Below are positions 24,157 to 34,805 of a stretch of 64,000 nt of DNA, piece after piece. The notes under the pieces were generated by a model. The model ran no database searches, was not told where the DNA came from, and saw only the letters and a list, made by a program, of their open reading frames with translations. The stretch's first letter is position 1; the number at the start of each line of letters is the position of its first letter. A program made the translations under genes and the position numbers. The stretch comes from Aselliscus stoliczkanus (Eukaryota > Chordata > Mammalia > Chiroptera > Hipposideridae), in assembly GCA_033961575.1 (NCBI GenBank), contig CM066738.1:68557478-68621477 (forward strand). Direction: 5' to 3'.

Positions 24157-24632
24157 AGGGGCCCGGCCAAGTGGCGCACTGGTTGAGTTGGCTTAGCATG
24201 CCAGCTCTGAGCAGCAGGGCCCTGGTTCGGACTCCACATGAGGGCCACTGACACTGCACCCTCTACAGCAAAGATGGTGAAAAACAGCTCAATCTGGAGC
24301 TGGGCTCCCGTGAGTTGCTGGTGATGGCGTAGGCTGCAGCCCTTGCTGCAGTGGGCTGCCATGAGCTACTGTGAATGGCTGGCAGCCAGCGTGAGTGGCC
24401 AGCAGCCAGTGTGAGCTGCCGAGAGCCATCGTGAGCAGCCGTCCAATGACTGGCGACCAACTGCCTCAGCCAGGAAGAGTGCAATGATCACAATACCAAC
24501 ATGGGCCAGTGAAGTGACGTCCTCTACAACTAGACTGAAGAACAAAAAGGACAGCAACTTGTCTGTTTCCCCTTCCCTGATTCCACAATGCTGTTCCCTC
24601 CCCCAATTCCCCAATTAAAAAAAAAAAAAAGG
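24157..24632 (+). mobile_element. Long SINE with hybrid head, second of a tandem pair
   Basis: Head 'gggcccggccaagtggcgca' with the 'gctctgagcagcagg' insertion of the hybrid type, then the standard long body and A-tail. GTAATG follows it at about 24632, giving three copies of the same short target in a row around the pair. Confidence 0.92.
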
Positions 24633-24639
24633 TAATGTT

Positions 24640-25040
24640 AATTCAGGGCATGGCTGCTGCTGCTGGAGGTTGGGAAGCTTGAGTATGACCTGGAGGCCCT
24701 GCAGCCCATTTCTGCTGAGGAGTTCAATTCCTCTTTGCAGCTTTGACTCAGTAATTTCCAACCACACCATTCTCCTCTTCGGTACCTTTCATTTCTATCC
24801 CTGAGCCTCAGCTCAATCTTCAACTCCTCCCAGAGCTCTTGACTGAGAAATCTTGGTAAGCTGATGATCTCCATGTGACCACAACCTTCAGCCCTTGTAC
24901 ACTCCAGAGTGGGGCTCAGAGCAGATGCCAGGTGAGTACCTTTGGGACCACCTGTGGGACTCAATCCACTCTATGCTGAAGGTGATGGGGCTGGAGGGAG
25001 CAGGCAATTTTCCAGAAGTCTTCCTTAAAATTGTCCTCTA
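24640..25040. other. Intergenic DNA, candidate unrecognised sequence
   Basis: An open frame of 108 codons on the minus strand (24638-24964) has a normal amino-acid mix (WEELKIELRLRDRNERYRRG) but no family that I recognise. Text on the minus strand before the SINE at 25053 (IMSQTQRPADEKANSST) could belong to the same old unit, which would make it a decayed processed gene. Unproven. Confidence 0.3.
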
Positions 25041-25052
25041 AAGAGTTGATGA

Positions 25053-25161
25053 GGGGCCGGCTGAGGGGCGTGGTGGTTAAGCACTGGTTTGGGAAGCCAG
25101 CAGCCCTGGTTCGGGTTCCACAGATGAGGGCCAGTGACACTGCCCTCAAAAAAAAAAAAAA
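25053..25161 (+). mobile_element. Short SINE, head-only form
   Basis: Head 'gggccggctgaggggcgtgg' to 'agtgacactgccctc', then an A-run. Perfect 12-bp target repeat AAGAGTTGATGA at 25041-25052 and 25162-25173. Confidence 0.95.
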
Positions 25162-25552
25162 AAGAGTTGATGAATTGGCTTTCTCATCAGCAGGTCTCTG
25201 AGTCTGGCTCATTATAGCTACCATGATAGGTTTAGGTTTTTTCCCAATCTCAATTCTTCTGTTAGAAAAAAAAAATGTGTAAAATACACATAAAACTTAC
25301 CTTCGTAACTATTTTTAAGTTTACAGTTGAGTGCATTACGAACATTCACATATTACACAACCATCACCACCATCCATCTCCAGAACTCTTCATTTTGCAA
25401 TCCTGAAACCTGTACCCATTAAACACTAACTCCCCATTCTCCCCTCCCCTCAGCCCCAGGCAAACACCATTCTACTTTCTGTCTCTACGAATTTTGAGAA
25501 CTACAGGTTACTCATAAATGGAATCAAAATTATTTGTCCTTTTGTTAATGGC

Positions 25553-25700
25553 TTTTTTTTTTTTTCTAAGCTGAGCCATCCTGCCACCTGTTGGCAGCTC
25601 AACAGCAACTCAGCTCGGGCTGGCATCAAACCGCTATTGCTCAGAGCTCAGCTCGCACTCTTGAGCGAGCTCTTAACCAACTGAGCCACTCGGCCGGACC
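25553..25700 (-). mobile_element. Short multimer-type SINE, truncated form
   Basis: Minus-strand head 'ggtccggccgagtggctcag', one module, ending at the beginning of the next 'gatggctcag' module just before the A-tail, the same end point as the copy at 9820-9960. Confidence 0.88.
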
Positions 25701-25816
25701 TGTTTTGTTTTTTGTTTTTTTTTAGGGCAGTATCGCTGGCCCTCATATGTGGGACTGGAACTGGGGCCACCGGCTTCCCAGGCCAGCACTTAACCACTGT
25801 GTCACTCGGCTGGCCC
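25701..25816 (-). mobile_element. Short SINE, head-only form
   Basis: Minus-strand head to 'agcgatactgccct', then A-tail. It abuts the SINE at 25553-25700. TGTTAATGGCTT before the pair and TGTTAATGCTT after it frame both, suggesting one landed in or next to the other's target site. Confidence 0.88.
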
Positions 25817-26290
25817 TGTTAATGCTTATTTCATTGAACACAATGCCCTCAAAGTCCATCCATTTTGTAGCACATGTCAGAATTTCCTTCCTTTTTAAGG
25901 CTGAATAATATTCCAATGTTACTATATATATTTTGATTATCCATTAATCAATTGATGGGCATTTTGGTTGCTTCCACCTTTTAGTTATTGTGAATAATGC
26001 TACTATGAACATGGGTGTACAAATATCCATTCAAATCCCTGCTTTCAGTTATTTTGGGCTTGTATCCAGAAGCGGTATTGCTGGATCCTATGGTAATTCT
26101 GTGTTTAATTTTTTGAGAAACCACCATACTGTTTTCCACAGTGGCTGCATCATTTTACATTCCTATCAGCAATGCTCAAAGGATCGAATTTCTCCACATC
26201 CTCATCAATGCTTGTTATTTTGTGTTTAATTTTTATTTTTCTTATAATAGTCATCTTAGTGGGTGTGAAGTGGTATCTCATTGTAGTTTT

Positions 26291-26392
26291 TTTTTGGTTT
26301 TGAGGGCAGCATCAGTGGCCCTCATATGTGGGACCGAACCGGGGCCGCTGGCTTCCCAAGCCAGCGCTTAACCACCGCGCCACTCGGTGGCC
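26291..26392 (-). mobile_element. Short SINE, head-only form
   Basis: Head-only copy within the antisense L1. Perfect target repeat CTCATTGTAGTTTT flanks it (about 26277-26290 and 26393-26406). Confidence 0.95.
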
Positions 26393-26658
26393 CTCATTGT
26401 AGTTTTGATTTGCATTTCTCTAATGATTAGTAATGTTGAGCATTTTCCATGTTTATTGCCCATTTGCCTATATTCTTTGGAGAAATGTCTGAGTCTTTGC
26501 CCATTTTGGACTGGGTTGTTTACATTTTTGTTGTCGCGTTGTAGAAGTTCTTTATATATTCTGGATATTAACCTCTTATCAAATATATGGTTTGCAAAAT
26601 TTTCTGGAGGTTTCTGAGGGTATTTGCAAACCCTGCTCTGTGGGTTGCTTTTACACTC

Positions 26659-26767
26659 TCCTTTTTTTTTTTTTGAGGGCAGTGTCACTGGCCCTCACAT
26701 GTGGGACTGAACCAGGGCCACTGGCTTCCCAAGCCAGTGCTTAACCACCGCGCCACTCGGCCGGCCC
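26659..26767 (-). mobile_element. Short SINE, head-only form
   Basis: Head-only copy within the antisense L1. Target repeats TGCTTTTACACTC (26646-26658) and TGCCTTTTCACTC (26768-26780). Confidence 0.95.
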
Positions 26768-26880
26768 TGCCTTTTCACTCTTGATAGTGTCCTGTCATGA
26801 AATCCAATGTATCTATTTTTTCTTTTGTTGACCATGTTTTGGTGTCATATCTATAATTTAGGTTTTCTTTAATGACTTTT

Positions 26881-27779
26881 TTCAATTCAAATAGTGGAGC
26901 TAAAATTCTCTAAATTTTCAGGTGGAGAAACTATTATTCAAAGAGACTGATGGATTTACTCCATCCCAACACTGGTTAATAAGCTCTGGGCTGAGAGTCC
27001 ATATTCTGGGCTACCTTCAGGCACTCTACTCTCTCTTGCTCTGCAAGACAAGGCAGGCACCTTGGTGAGAACTGGAGCAAGTCTCCAGAGTAACCCTCAG
27101 GGTCCCTGTGGTTTCATCAACCACTAAAGTGAAAAAAAAAAGTACCAGTTTTTGTATTTTTCTTTGCGAGTCATGTACAGCTTTTCTCCTAACGTTTAAA
27201 AAAGAGAGCTACTGGAATGAACAGACTGTGAAATACTTTAGAGTGTGTTCATTTCTGGGCACTGTGTTTTACTAGAGCAAAGAGTTCCCTGTTTAGAATG
27301 AATCAATGGGTTGGTTACACCGCGTTACCAAGTAAGTCCTCAGGAGAGGAAATCTGAAAAGCTATAACCACTGCCAGCCAGAATCTCACTGCTTTTGGAG
27401 TGCTAGTAAGTGCGTGGTAGTGTTTCATTCCATAGTTGAAGAAAGTTCCTCTGTACCTCCCCACAGTTCCACTCACCATTTAGTTCATGTTTTAAAGCAA
27501 TAAAGCAATGGGTCTGCTTAGGAGGGTTCTAAAAGGAAAGATAAACACAGTGGGGCAACATGATGGGCCGCAATGAAAGGAATTTATTATGAAGCCGCTC
27601 CTCCTTTCGTAGTAAAACAGCCCACCGGATCATTTCAGGGGCGGTAGGTGGAAGCACCCGAGACTTTTCCAACTAAGGGGAGTCTGGAGCGTTACTTGGT
27701 CTGTGCTCTGTATCCTGATCCAAGAGTTCTGCAGGAACAGCGTTTAAAGGTTTAGCGACAGCTCTCCCGTGATGACAGG
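26881..27779. other. Unique DNA upstream of COLEC12 promoter
   Basis: No named repeat. The composition rises in CpG toward 27600. This repeat-free kilobase next to a CpG island may hold proximal regulatory sites, but I see no decisive motif. Confidence 0.4.
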
Positions 27780-28346
27780 GAGCACGCTGCCCTGCTAACT
27801 CGTTTCCTTCGGGCGTCAATACGCGCACTTGGAAACTTTGAATCCGGAGGACATTCTACCCCAGTTTAATCCTCTTACCCTCCCTGTCCCAGAGCCGTTT
27901 GGGGAAGGGACAACATTCTGCCGCCAACCCCGTTACGCTGCCGCTCCGCAACGCCCTCACCTCACGCTCTAGTTTGGGGTCTAGAAACAAGCTCAGCAGT
28001 AGCAGCACCTTCCACGCATACCGAGGGGGATCACTTGAGCGCTGCAAGAAGCTTTCCATCGACTTCGTTCCTCTGCTGGTCCACAGGGAAAAAACGAGAC
28101 TCGGGGAGAGCGAGGGCGGAGAGAGAAAGTGACTGGACAGGGGAGAGCGCCGCCCGAGGGCGGGGCGGGCGCGGGAGGGCGCGAGAGGACGCGGACGCTG
28201 CGGCCGGCGCGCCCTGGCGGGCCAGGGGGAGGGGCGCTGGTTGGCGCGGCGGCCCCGCGGCACAGAGCGCTGAGCGGGCAGCGCGGGCCGGCTGCGGCGG
28301 CAAGCAAAGGCTGGAGCGCAGACGACCGACGCGCAGCACGTCTGCC

Positions 28347-28361
28347 ATGGGCGCGCAGTGA
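28347..28361 (+). promoter_or_regulatory. Upstream ORF in presumed COLEC12 5' leader (Met-Gly-Ala-Gln-stop)
   Basis: ATG in the context GCCATGG (G at -3 and at +4, a strong initiation context) is followed by three codons and TGA, ending 69 bp before the COLEC12 start codon. If included in the mRNA it would be translated first and could restrain COLEC12 initiation or allow reinitiation. Inclusion depends on a transcription start upstream of 28347. Confidence 0.55.
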
Positions 28362-28430
28362 CTGCTGCTCAGCGCGAACTTCCTCGGCGGCGCGGAGCTC
28401 CCTGGTTGGCGTTACATTCCCTCGGTCACC

Positions 28431-28437
28431 ATGAAAG
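28431..28437 (+). CDS. COLEC12: COLEC12 exon 1 coding part (collectin-12, N-terminus)
   Basis: COLEC12 is a type II membrane scavenger receptor with a short cytoplasmic tail, a transmembrane segment, coiled coil, collagen-like repeat and a C-type lectin head. It binds microbes, oxidised lipoprotein and Lewis-type sugars, chiefly on endothelium. Here exon 1 contributes only ATG AAA G. The start lies in context CACCATGA (A at -3) and the donor GTAGGG follows at 28438. Splicing to 46087 in phase 1 gives M-K-D-D-F-A, the known beginning of this protein. The presumed non-coding part of exon 1 extends upstream through the CpG island, and no alternative in-frame ATG precedes it before the junction. 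The call rests on the joined product with exon 2, on phase, and on the CpG-island setting. Confidence 0.88.
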
Positions 28438-28570
28438 GTAGGGCAGCGTCGGCTGCCGGGCTGTGCGGGTTTCTGGGAGCCGAGGTGCGTTCCTCTTGCG
28501 ATCTTTCTCCGGGGGGAGAGCGGAAGTCGGGTTGGTGCGTGCACACTTGGGGCTCCGGGGTTGGGCAGGT

Positions 28571-30399
28571 AGGAGACCTAGAGGTTGGGATTTGGAAGTG
28601 TACAAGTATTCCCCTTCCTATCGTGTCTCTGCAAAGTAGTTTGAAGCCCTAAGTCGTTGTTTATGGATTCCCGTTCCCAACTTTTTAATTGAAAAAAGAT
28701 GCCGAGGAGAATGGAGGCATCATCATTTCCCCCGAGTCCGCTTTCGGCTCTGCGGCTCTCCCAACTCTCTGGGGTCCGCTTTTCTCCTCGCTGTTGCTGT
28801 CTCTCCATCTGAGAAGTCCATGTGCAACCTGCCGGGTGTTTCCTCGGGGACTCGTGGATGTTCTCGGTGCGCCCTCCCCACATCTGGCAGTGATTAGGTG
28901 CCCGCGAAGTTCAGCTGGCTGGGGAAGTGCGTTTGGCATCTTTTTCCATCAGACCCACTGACTGGAAAATAACTGCTCTAGGTTCCGCATCCCTTCCATG
29001 TGCCCATCTGTGGAGTTGGGTGCCCACGTGTGTTCTGGAGTGACACAAACCATCCCGTAAATCGTCCCCTGGGCGTTGTCCCCTGCAGTCCGGTTTAGGG
29101 AAGTGTCAGATGTTATCGTACCTTTAAACGGAATCACAAGAAGGGTTTTCCATTCAGTTTAATGGAAATACTGAAGTGGAGATTTGTCAGTAGAACCCTG
29201 ACTTATATGTGAGATAAATAATTACTGCAGAGACTTAAAAAGGGAATCGTTTGGGGATGGGCCAGCGTGGTGTTTATACAAGACTCGAGTTCCTGGTTTC
29301 ATGCTAGGATAACTAGTTTCAGCCCTTACGGGCTCGAGTCAGGGGCCTGTGTGCGAAATACATCTGACCGCGGCGACCGAGTTTCCAGCCGCCCCACACA
29401 ACGCAACGCGATCGCTTTGACTTGCCAGGGTTGCTGAAGGGAGGCGCGCGGGGAGCCCCACAGGCTCCAAAAGTAACTTTTGGCTCCAAGTTTCTGTGAA
29501 AGGCAGTTCTCGATAAACACTCCGGAGCAATAATGCCCTACCAATTACTTCTAACGAGGCGTTACTTCTCCACATCAGGAGACCCTAGGAAAGGAGGGAA
29601 CTGAACACCAGGTAAAAAGTGGCCCGACCCAGGTGAAGAAAAACAAAAGACAGGATACAACTTTCTGGCTAGAGAATTTCAAAACGCGTGGTGCCTTTTC
29701 CTCCTCTCTCCATCTCAGTTTCTCTTCGCTCATTTGCATTTTAGGGAAACACGCACTTTCCTTAGTTAGCACTAGTTAAAGGATCCTTCCAGAAAGGAAA
29801 GTGTACTCATGGCCAAGAGTTACTTTGGGACTCAGTTACCCTCATTTTAGTCAGAAGTTAGTTTTCTCATTGCTGATCACTGAGGCCACTAGATTGGTGT
29901 TTTGTTTTGTTTTGTTTTTCCCTTTTCCTTTAGGCCACTAGTTTTTGAATTTTTGGAAAAATAAGCAGTCACTCACCTCATCAACTCCCATATGGGTTCC
30001 TAAACCCTGAAAATTGTATTATGCTTTTGACTTAATCAATGACTGTTTTTGCTGTTGTTAATTCAAATAAATCTGCAGTGGAAGACACACCTAGAGGTCC
30101 TAAATGTATTTTGTGAGATTTACATTGCATTCTGTGAGATTTACATTGCAGACCCCCTGGAAAAGGCTCGTTGCTTAGCCACTGTGGTCTGGGCACTGCC
30201 TAAAAGGCCCCACTTACCTTCTATCCCAGTGGGGGAGGGAGATGAGGGACTGGTGAATCCCTGGGTACACCAGCACTTTGAAAAGCTCTCTTAAAATGAA
30301 ATGCTCTGTAAGAGGTTTGCTTACCAACTATTGCCATATAGTTTATATTCATTTGTCTAGTTGGTGAGGTGGAGAAGGGAGGGCATAGTAATAATTTTT
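28571..30399. other. Unique intron-1 DNA with a second CpG cluster
   Basis: No named repeat. A CpG-rich patch lies at about 29320-29460 and includes CGCGATCG and GCGCGCGGGG-like text. (GTTTT)n is at 29899-29921, and an 18-bp segment is repeated at 30112-30129 and 30133-30150. Confidence 0.5.
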
Positions 30400-30545
30400 T
30401 AGTACTTACTAAGTGCCAGCCCGTGTGCTATAGCCTCTACATGCACTCTAACAATTAATCCTCTCAAAAACCCTATGAGGTCGGTGTTTTAACTCCCACA
30501 TTTTAGATATGGAAACTGAGTCTAGAAGAAGTAGGAACTGGCAAT
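30400..30545 (-). repeat. MIR SINE
   Basis: Reverse MIR: 'agtacttactaagtgccagc', 'caattaatcctctcaaaaac', 'cctatgaggtcggtg', 'atatggaaactgagtctaga'. Confidence 0.8.
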
Positions 30546-32187
30546 GAGAAGGATGATAGCAGGCATCTAAAGACAAGCTTTGCTAGTTTCCCTGTCTTGC
30601 TTAGAAAGACCTAGGACACCGGATATGACAATCTCTGGTGTAGACTAGAAGAAAAGAGAATCTCAGACAAGTAAATAGCCAAGAAACCCACAGATGGTGC
30701 AGCAACCAGGAAGGGGTAGAGCCAAGAAATTGGACACAAGGCTTCCAAAACTAAGCACAGAAGGCCTTTCTAGCCAAAAAGGAAAATTGCCTTTACCCAG
30801 TGGAATTATTTTGACGGTTTGCCATAGGTAACCAACCCAAAGTTTTCCTTGGGTTTGTGATGAATGTCACATAGTTATTAACTTATTATGCTTCAGAAAG
30901 CCAATGCTTCATTAGAGTTTGATTTTCATAAATGATAGAAGTCAGTGACAAGTTTTGTGAATGCTTAAAATTAGAGTAGTAACCTAAAGCATTCTTTAGC
31001 CAAATAGGAAGTTAGTAGACACCTTAGAAGTTACAGAAGTTTATTTGCCAAAGTAAAAATTTAACTCTTGTGCGAGTCAGATGCATTTTTAATGTACTTA
31101 TTTGATTTTCTAATTCTGATGTTTAGACCTTAGACATGGCCTTTGTAATAATAATCTGTGCTTTGGGAACATAATTCCATTTGTGCCATGAGCCACAGTG
31201 CCACCTATCTGTTGCATTCAGCAAATAATCTGTCTCTTCTATTTCCTGCATCCCCTAGAGTCACAAGTACTAAAATAATGACATCATTATATATTTTCCA
31301 GAAGAAAACTACTTACCCTGTTGCTGCAATACTTGAAGTCTTCCAAACTGATTAAAACATGTAGTTGGTTTTAATTTATTTCCAATTTCATTTGCAATTA
31401 GCTGTAATGCACCATAAATCTCATGGTTTGGGATAAATATTCACATTCCATTAAGGAATCTGACTCCTCTAGAGTTAGGTGTGTCAATTCTAAATCATAT
31501 TTCTGGTTCTGAAAGTTGGGAATATTGGTGAGTTTCAGTGCAACAGCACTTGTTGCCTAAGAGACGGCTGAAAATAACCACCAGCACATGGGACCACAGA
31601 GGTCCAAACCACTGTCATAAATTAACACAGGGAGGAGGTTGGTGCCATCAAAACATAGTGTTCAGCTGCTTATTTTTGTGCTTTTGTATATAAACATTTC
31701 TGAAATACTATTTGGCAATAATACTTTTAAAATGCAGTATACTTGTACTTCCTGTTGTTTTTTGGAACTCATGGCCCTCTTGTTTTCCCAGCGTCCCTCT
31801 AAAATTTCTTGTTTTTAACTAGGATAATAAAACAAATGTGTAAGATCTGACTGCATTTGACATGGAAAGATTCATGTTTTCTGAAGGGAAATGGAAACAA
31901 AATGAAGTCTTTTTCTCTTCACTGATGGGGAATTGGGGCTGCCCTTCTTCTGGAAGGCAAATTTACAGTGTAATTATACTTTTGACTTTTCATTAGTTTG
32001 GAGATGCTTGACATTCTTAATCTGAGGTTTAATTATTGCTAAGTATAGATCTTTTCTGTGGTCTCCTATGCAGTTTCCCAAGATTGTTCCCATGAGCCCT
32101 CTTCACCATGTGGCTCATCCACTGATAATGGTGTGAATGGGAAAAGCTGGCAAATGATAGCTTTCAAGCTATATAATAACTAGTTGT
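30546..32187. other. Unique intron-1 DNA
   Basis: No repeat that I can name. About 31370-31500 ('catttgcaattagctgtaat', 'ggtttgggataaatattcac') has a homeodomain-site-rich look that often goes with conserved non-coding elements. This is an impression only. Confidence 0.35.
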
Positions 32188-32197
32188 CTAATTTTCT

Positions 32198-32583
32198 TTT
32201 CTTTAAAGATTTTTGTTGGGGAATTGAGGGAGGGGAACAGTGTTGGGATATAGGGGAAGGGGAATAGGCAAGTTGTTGTCCTTCAACCAGCAGCCTTGTT
32301 GTTAAGAGCGCACACTGCATCCACTGAGCCACTTGGGCGGCAGCTCAGCTCAAGGTGCTGAGTTCAGTCTTTAGTTGCAGGTGGGCTTAGCCCACCATTC
32401 TAACTGGCAGCCTTATTTTTAGGAGCACGTGCTCTCACCAGCTGAGTCATCCTGCTACCTGTTGGCAGCTCAGCTCAGGGCGCAGTGCCACTGGCCCATT
32501 TGGGAATCCAACCGGCAATCCTGTTGCTCAGAGCCTGCACTCTTGGGCAAGTTCTTAACCAACTGAGCCACTCGGCCAGCTCC
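32198..32583 (-). mobile_element. Multimeric SINE with internal deletion
   Basis: Minus-strand copy of the trimeric type with part of the 3' body missing between the 'cttgcctattcccct' tail and the third module. Target repeat CTAATTTTCT on both sides (32188-32197, 32584-32593). Confidence 0.9.
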
Positions 32584-32593
32584 CTAATTTTCT

Positions 32594-33238
32594 GAATGTT
32601 TATTCTCATTAAAATACTGTTTCAAAACAGTTGATGCAACTACTGCCAAAGTAAGTTAAATGTCTCTTGAAGTATTAGTTTTCAAGTGGAAAAATAGACA
32701 TTTAAGTTTTGTGATAGAAAAAGTATGTTTTGCCTTGTGCCAGCCCAGCATGTGGGTGATCTTCCAGGGGGGCAAGTCTAACATGTCTCCCCATGATGGG
32801 AAGAAAGGGGGCAGGGCCAGGAGAGGAAGTCCAGGATGGTGGCAGAGCCCAGCCTTTCAGCTGGCAGTGTGTCCGCGATGCTTTGGAGCTTCAGCTGGTG
32901 AACCAGAGTGAAAAGAATCAGGCATTTTGTGGCCTGGAGACAGCATTCTAGGTCTTTGATGTAATTATCTGTGAAGAGAGTCTACCCACACTGTGGGGTC
33001 AGCTCTACCAGGCTGGTCCTGCCTTTTCTGTCCTTTGTTCTTCTGCCACTCCAGAGGCACAGGCTCTCTCTACTTCCAGGGTTCTCTCTATGGCCTTGAG
33101 GCAGGGAGCAGAATCATATGTTGAAGATAAATGCCAGGGATGAGGTTGATCTTGTACCGTGGTTTGTGCTTACAAACAACTTCTTAGGTATGACTCATGG
33201 GTCACTAAATATCTTCACTTACTATTTTTCCTTTTAAT
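32594..33238. other. Unique intron-1 DNA
   Basis: No repeat or exon recognised. Confidence 0.4.
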
Positions 33239-33420
33239 AGTAGCTAACATTATTGAGCACCTGCCATGCCAGGCATTATTATTTTTTCTATTTTTCAGGA
33301 AAATTTAGGCTTAGAGAGGTTGAGTTACCTTTTCAGGGCACCCAGCTAGTTAGTAGGGAAATTGGTATTCAAACTCAGACAACCTGACTCCAGAGTCCAC
33401 GTGTTACACCTCTAGCCTAG
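33239..33420 (-). repeat. MIR SINE
   Basis: Reverse MIR: 'attattgagcacctgccatg', 'gcttagagaggttgagttac', 'cacccagctagttagtaggg', 'ctgactccagagtccacgtg'. Confidence 0.85.
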
Positions 33421-33424
33421 CCCC

Positions 33425-33525
33425 CCTCCTAATAATTCACTCAATCAGCACATCTCTGTTAAGTATCTACTGTGTGCCACACTGCTAGATACTGAGTGAG
33501 CAAGATAGAAGTGCCTACTGTGTGG
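33425..33525 (-). repeat. L2 end fragment
   Basis: 'aattcactcaatcagcacat' and 'tactgtgtgccacactgct' fit an L2 end in reverse. Confidence 0.5.
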
Positions 33526-34619
33526 ACTCAGACCTATAACCAGGCATCAAAGGTCTGAAGAAATTGATGTGCATTTCTTGAGCCAGCCACTAGAGAAGAC
33601 TGTAGATTGGAGCTCTTGCAAAGATAAAGCAGATTCCAGGGTTTCCCTTTGTGTGTAGAGTTTATCTTCTGGGCGGTTTTGCTTATGGCTGGTTAAATGA
33701 ATGTGGATGGCCCACTGAAGCCATTGACTCTAAAAACAGCCCGTGTACCACCCTTGCTGACAGGTTTACAATGAGATAATGAAACATTGTCAGAAGTGCC
33801 ATTTTTAAGAATCGACTGTAACCACCAGTAGGTGATCAGTAAAAATAGAATAAATAATAATTATAGATAAACAAGGGATAGGGAGGTTTAGGCATTCTTT
33901 ATTGAAAGTATTAATTCTTTACTTCTGACAACACAGTTTCTAAGCACAACGACCATTCAAAGCTTGAGGGAGATAACTTTTCTATCAAGCAGTGATTTGA
34001 TTTCTTTAAGTGAATGATATTTCAAGAGCCCAAGCCTCTAATATAGTGCCTTGAAAAGGTCCTGCCAATTGCTTAAGGGACCTTTGTAATTATATAGCAG
34101 TGAAAGCCAAAGTAAGCAGAAAGAAATTAGTAATCCCAAATTAAGATCCAAAGAGATCCTAGGAGCTCTCTTAACTACTGAATTTATCATAAATATTCAA
34201 TCAGTACTCTTTAAAATATAAAAGAAATGTGTTTTCCAACATGGGGGAAGTTTTAAAAATTAAATAAATTGATTGGACATGGGTATATAAATTTGACTCC
34301 TTTATGCTTCCTGAATGGCTTGGGACTATAACTCAGTTCACATTAAGTCAAATTCAGTAGCCCGGGAGGCTGGACTTTTGACATTCTGCATGAAAAACTA
34401 ACTTGACATTGGTTCTGTGGAAATAGCCAAACTTCTTTAGGCCTTAGTCACTTCCTTATAACATAGACATGTTAGGAAACTAGCTGATATTTCTATAACA
34501 ATTTATTATTCAAAGGTGAAATAGTCCAACTTTATAGTTGATAATATATACTTTAAAACACAACCATTTCATAAAATGTAATTATATGTATTGATCCCAG
34601 GAGTTGGACCTGATGATTT
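33526..34619. other. Unique intron-1 DNA
   Basis: Nothing recognised; AT-rich. Confidence 0.4.
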
Positions 34620-34805
34620 CAGTGTGATGGCAAGGAGTGTGGGCTCCAAAACCAGAGGGCTGGTGACTCTGCAGTTTCCCAATGTCCTTATCTGTCAAAT
34701 GGAAGATAATAATGGCATCTACTAGAGAGTTATTTTGAGGATTAAATAGGTTAGTGTAGATCAATTGTTTAGAATGGTGTCTAGCACTTAATGAGAACTC
34801 AAGAA
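34620..34805 (+). repeat. MIR SINE
   Basis: 'ggcaaggagtgtgggctcca', 'aatgtccttatctgtcaaat', 'tattttgaggattaaatagg' and 'tggtgtctagcacttaatga' in MIR order. Confidence 0.75.

Larger units (their letters stand above)
25266..26880 (-). mobile_element. Old L1 3' half, interrupted by four SINEs
   Basis: Reverse-orientation L1 ORF2 end and 3' region: 'accatcaccaccatccatct', 'aatggaatcaaaattatttg', 'ggctgaataatattccaatg', 'attgtgaataatgctactat', 'gggtgtgaagtggtatctca', 'ttctggatattaacctctta'. It is split at about 25553, 25701, 26291 and 26659 by SINEs. Open frames 25990-26371 and 26387-26617 are antisense L1 text. Confidence 0.92.
27780..28570 (+). promoter_or_regulatory. COLEC12: CpG-island promoter of COLEC12
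   Basis: GC and CpG density rise sharply between about 27780 and 28570 and peak around 28130-28400, in sharp contrast to AT-rich flanks. A double GC box (GGGCGGGGCGGG, 28158-28169) lies about 265 bp before the start codon. I see no TATA box at a fitting distance. Dispersed initiation about 28200-28350 is expected for a TATA-less CpG-island promoter, but the start site cannot be read from sequence alone. Long open frames on both strands here (27856-28544) are products of GC-rich composition. Confidence 0.85.

Noticed and set aside
25990..26617. Open frames on both strands within 25990-26617
   Set aside because: They lie in antisense old L1 sequence and its SINEs; the texts are L1 in reverse.
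1..27779. CETN1 or another upstream neighbour of COLEC12
   Set aside because: No EF-hand text or other known coding sequence seen; in human the neighbour is tens of kb away, as far as I recall.
27856..28544. Long open frames on both strands in the CpG island (up to 183 codons)
   Set aside because: High GC removes stop codons by composition; Ala/Arg/Pro/Gly-rich text, no domain, and they overlap the COLEC12 start.
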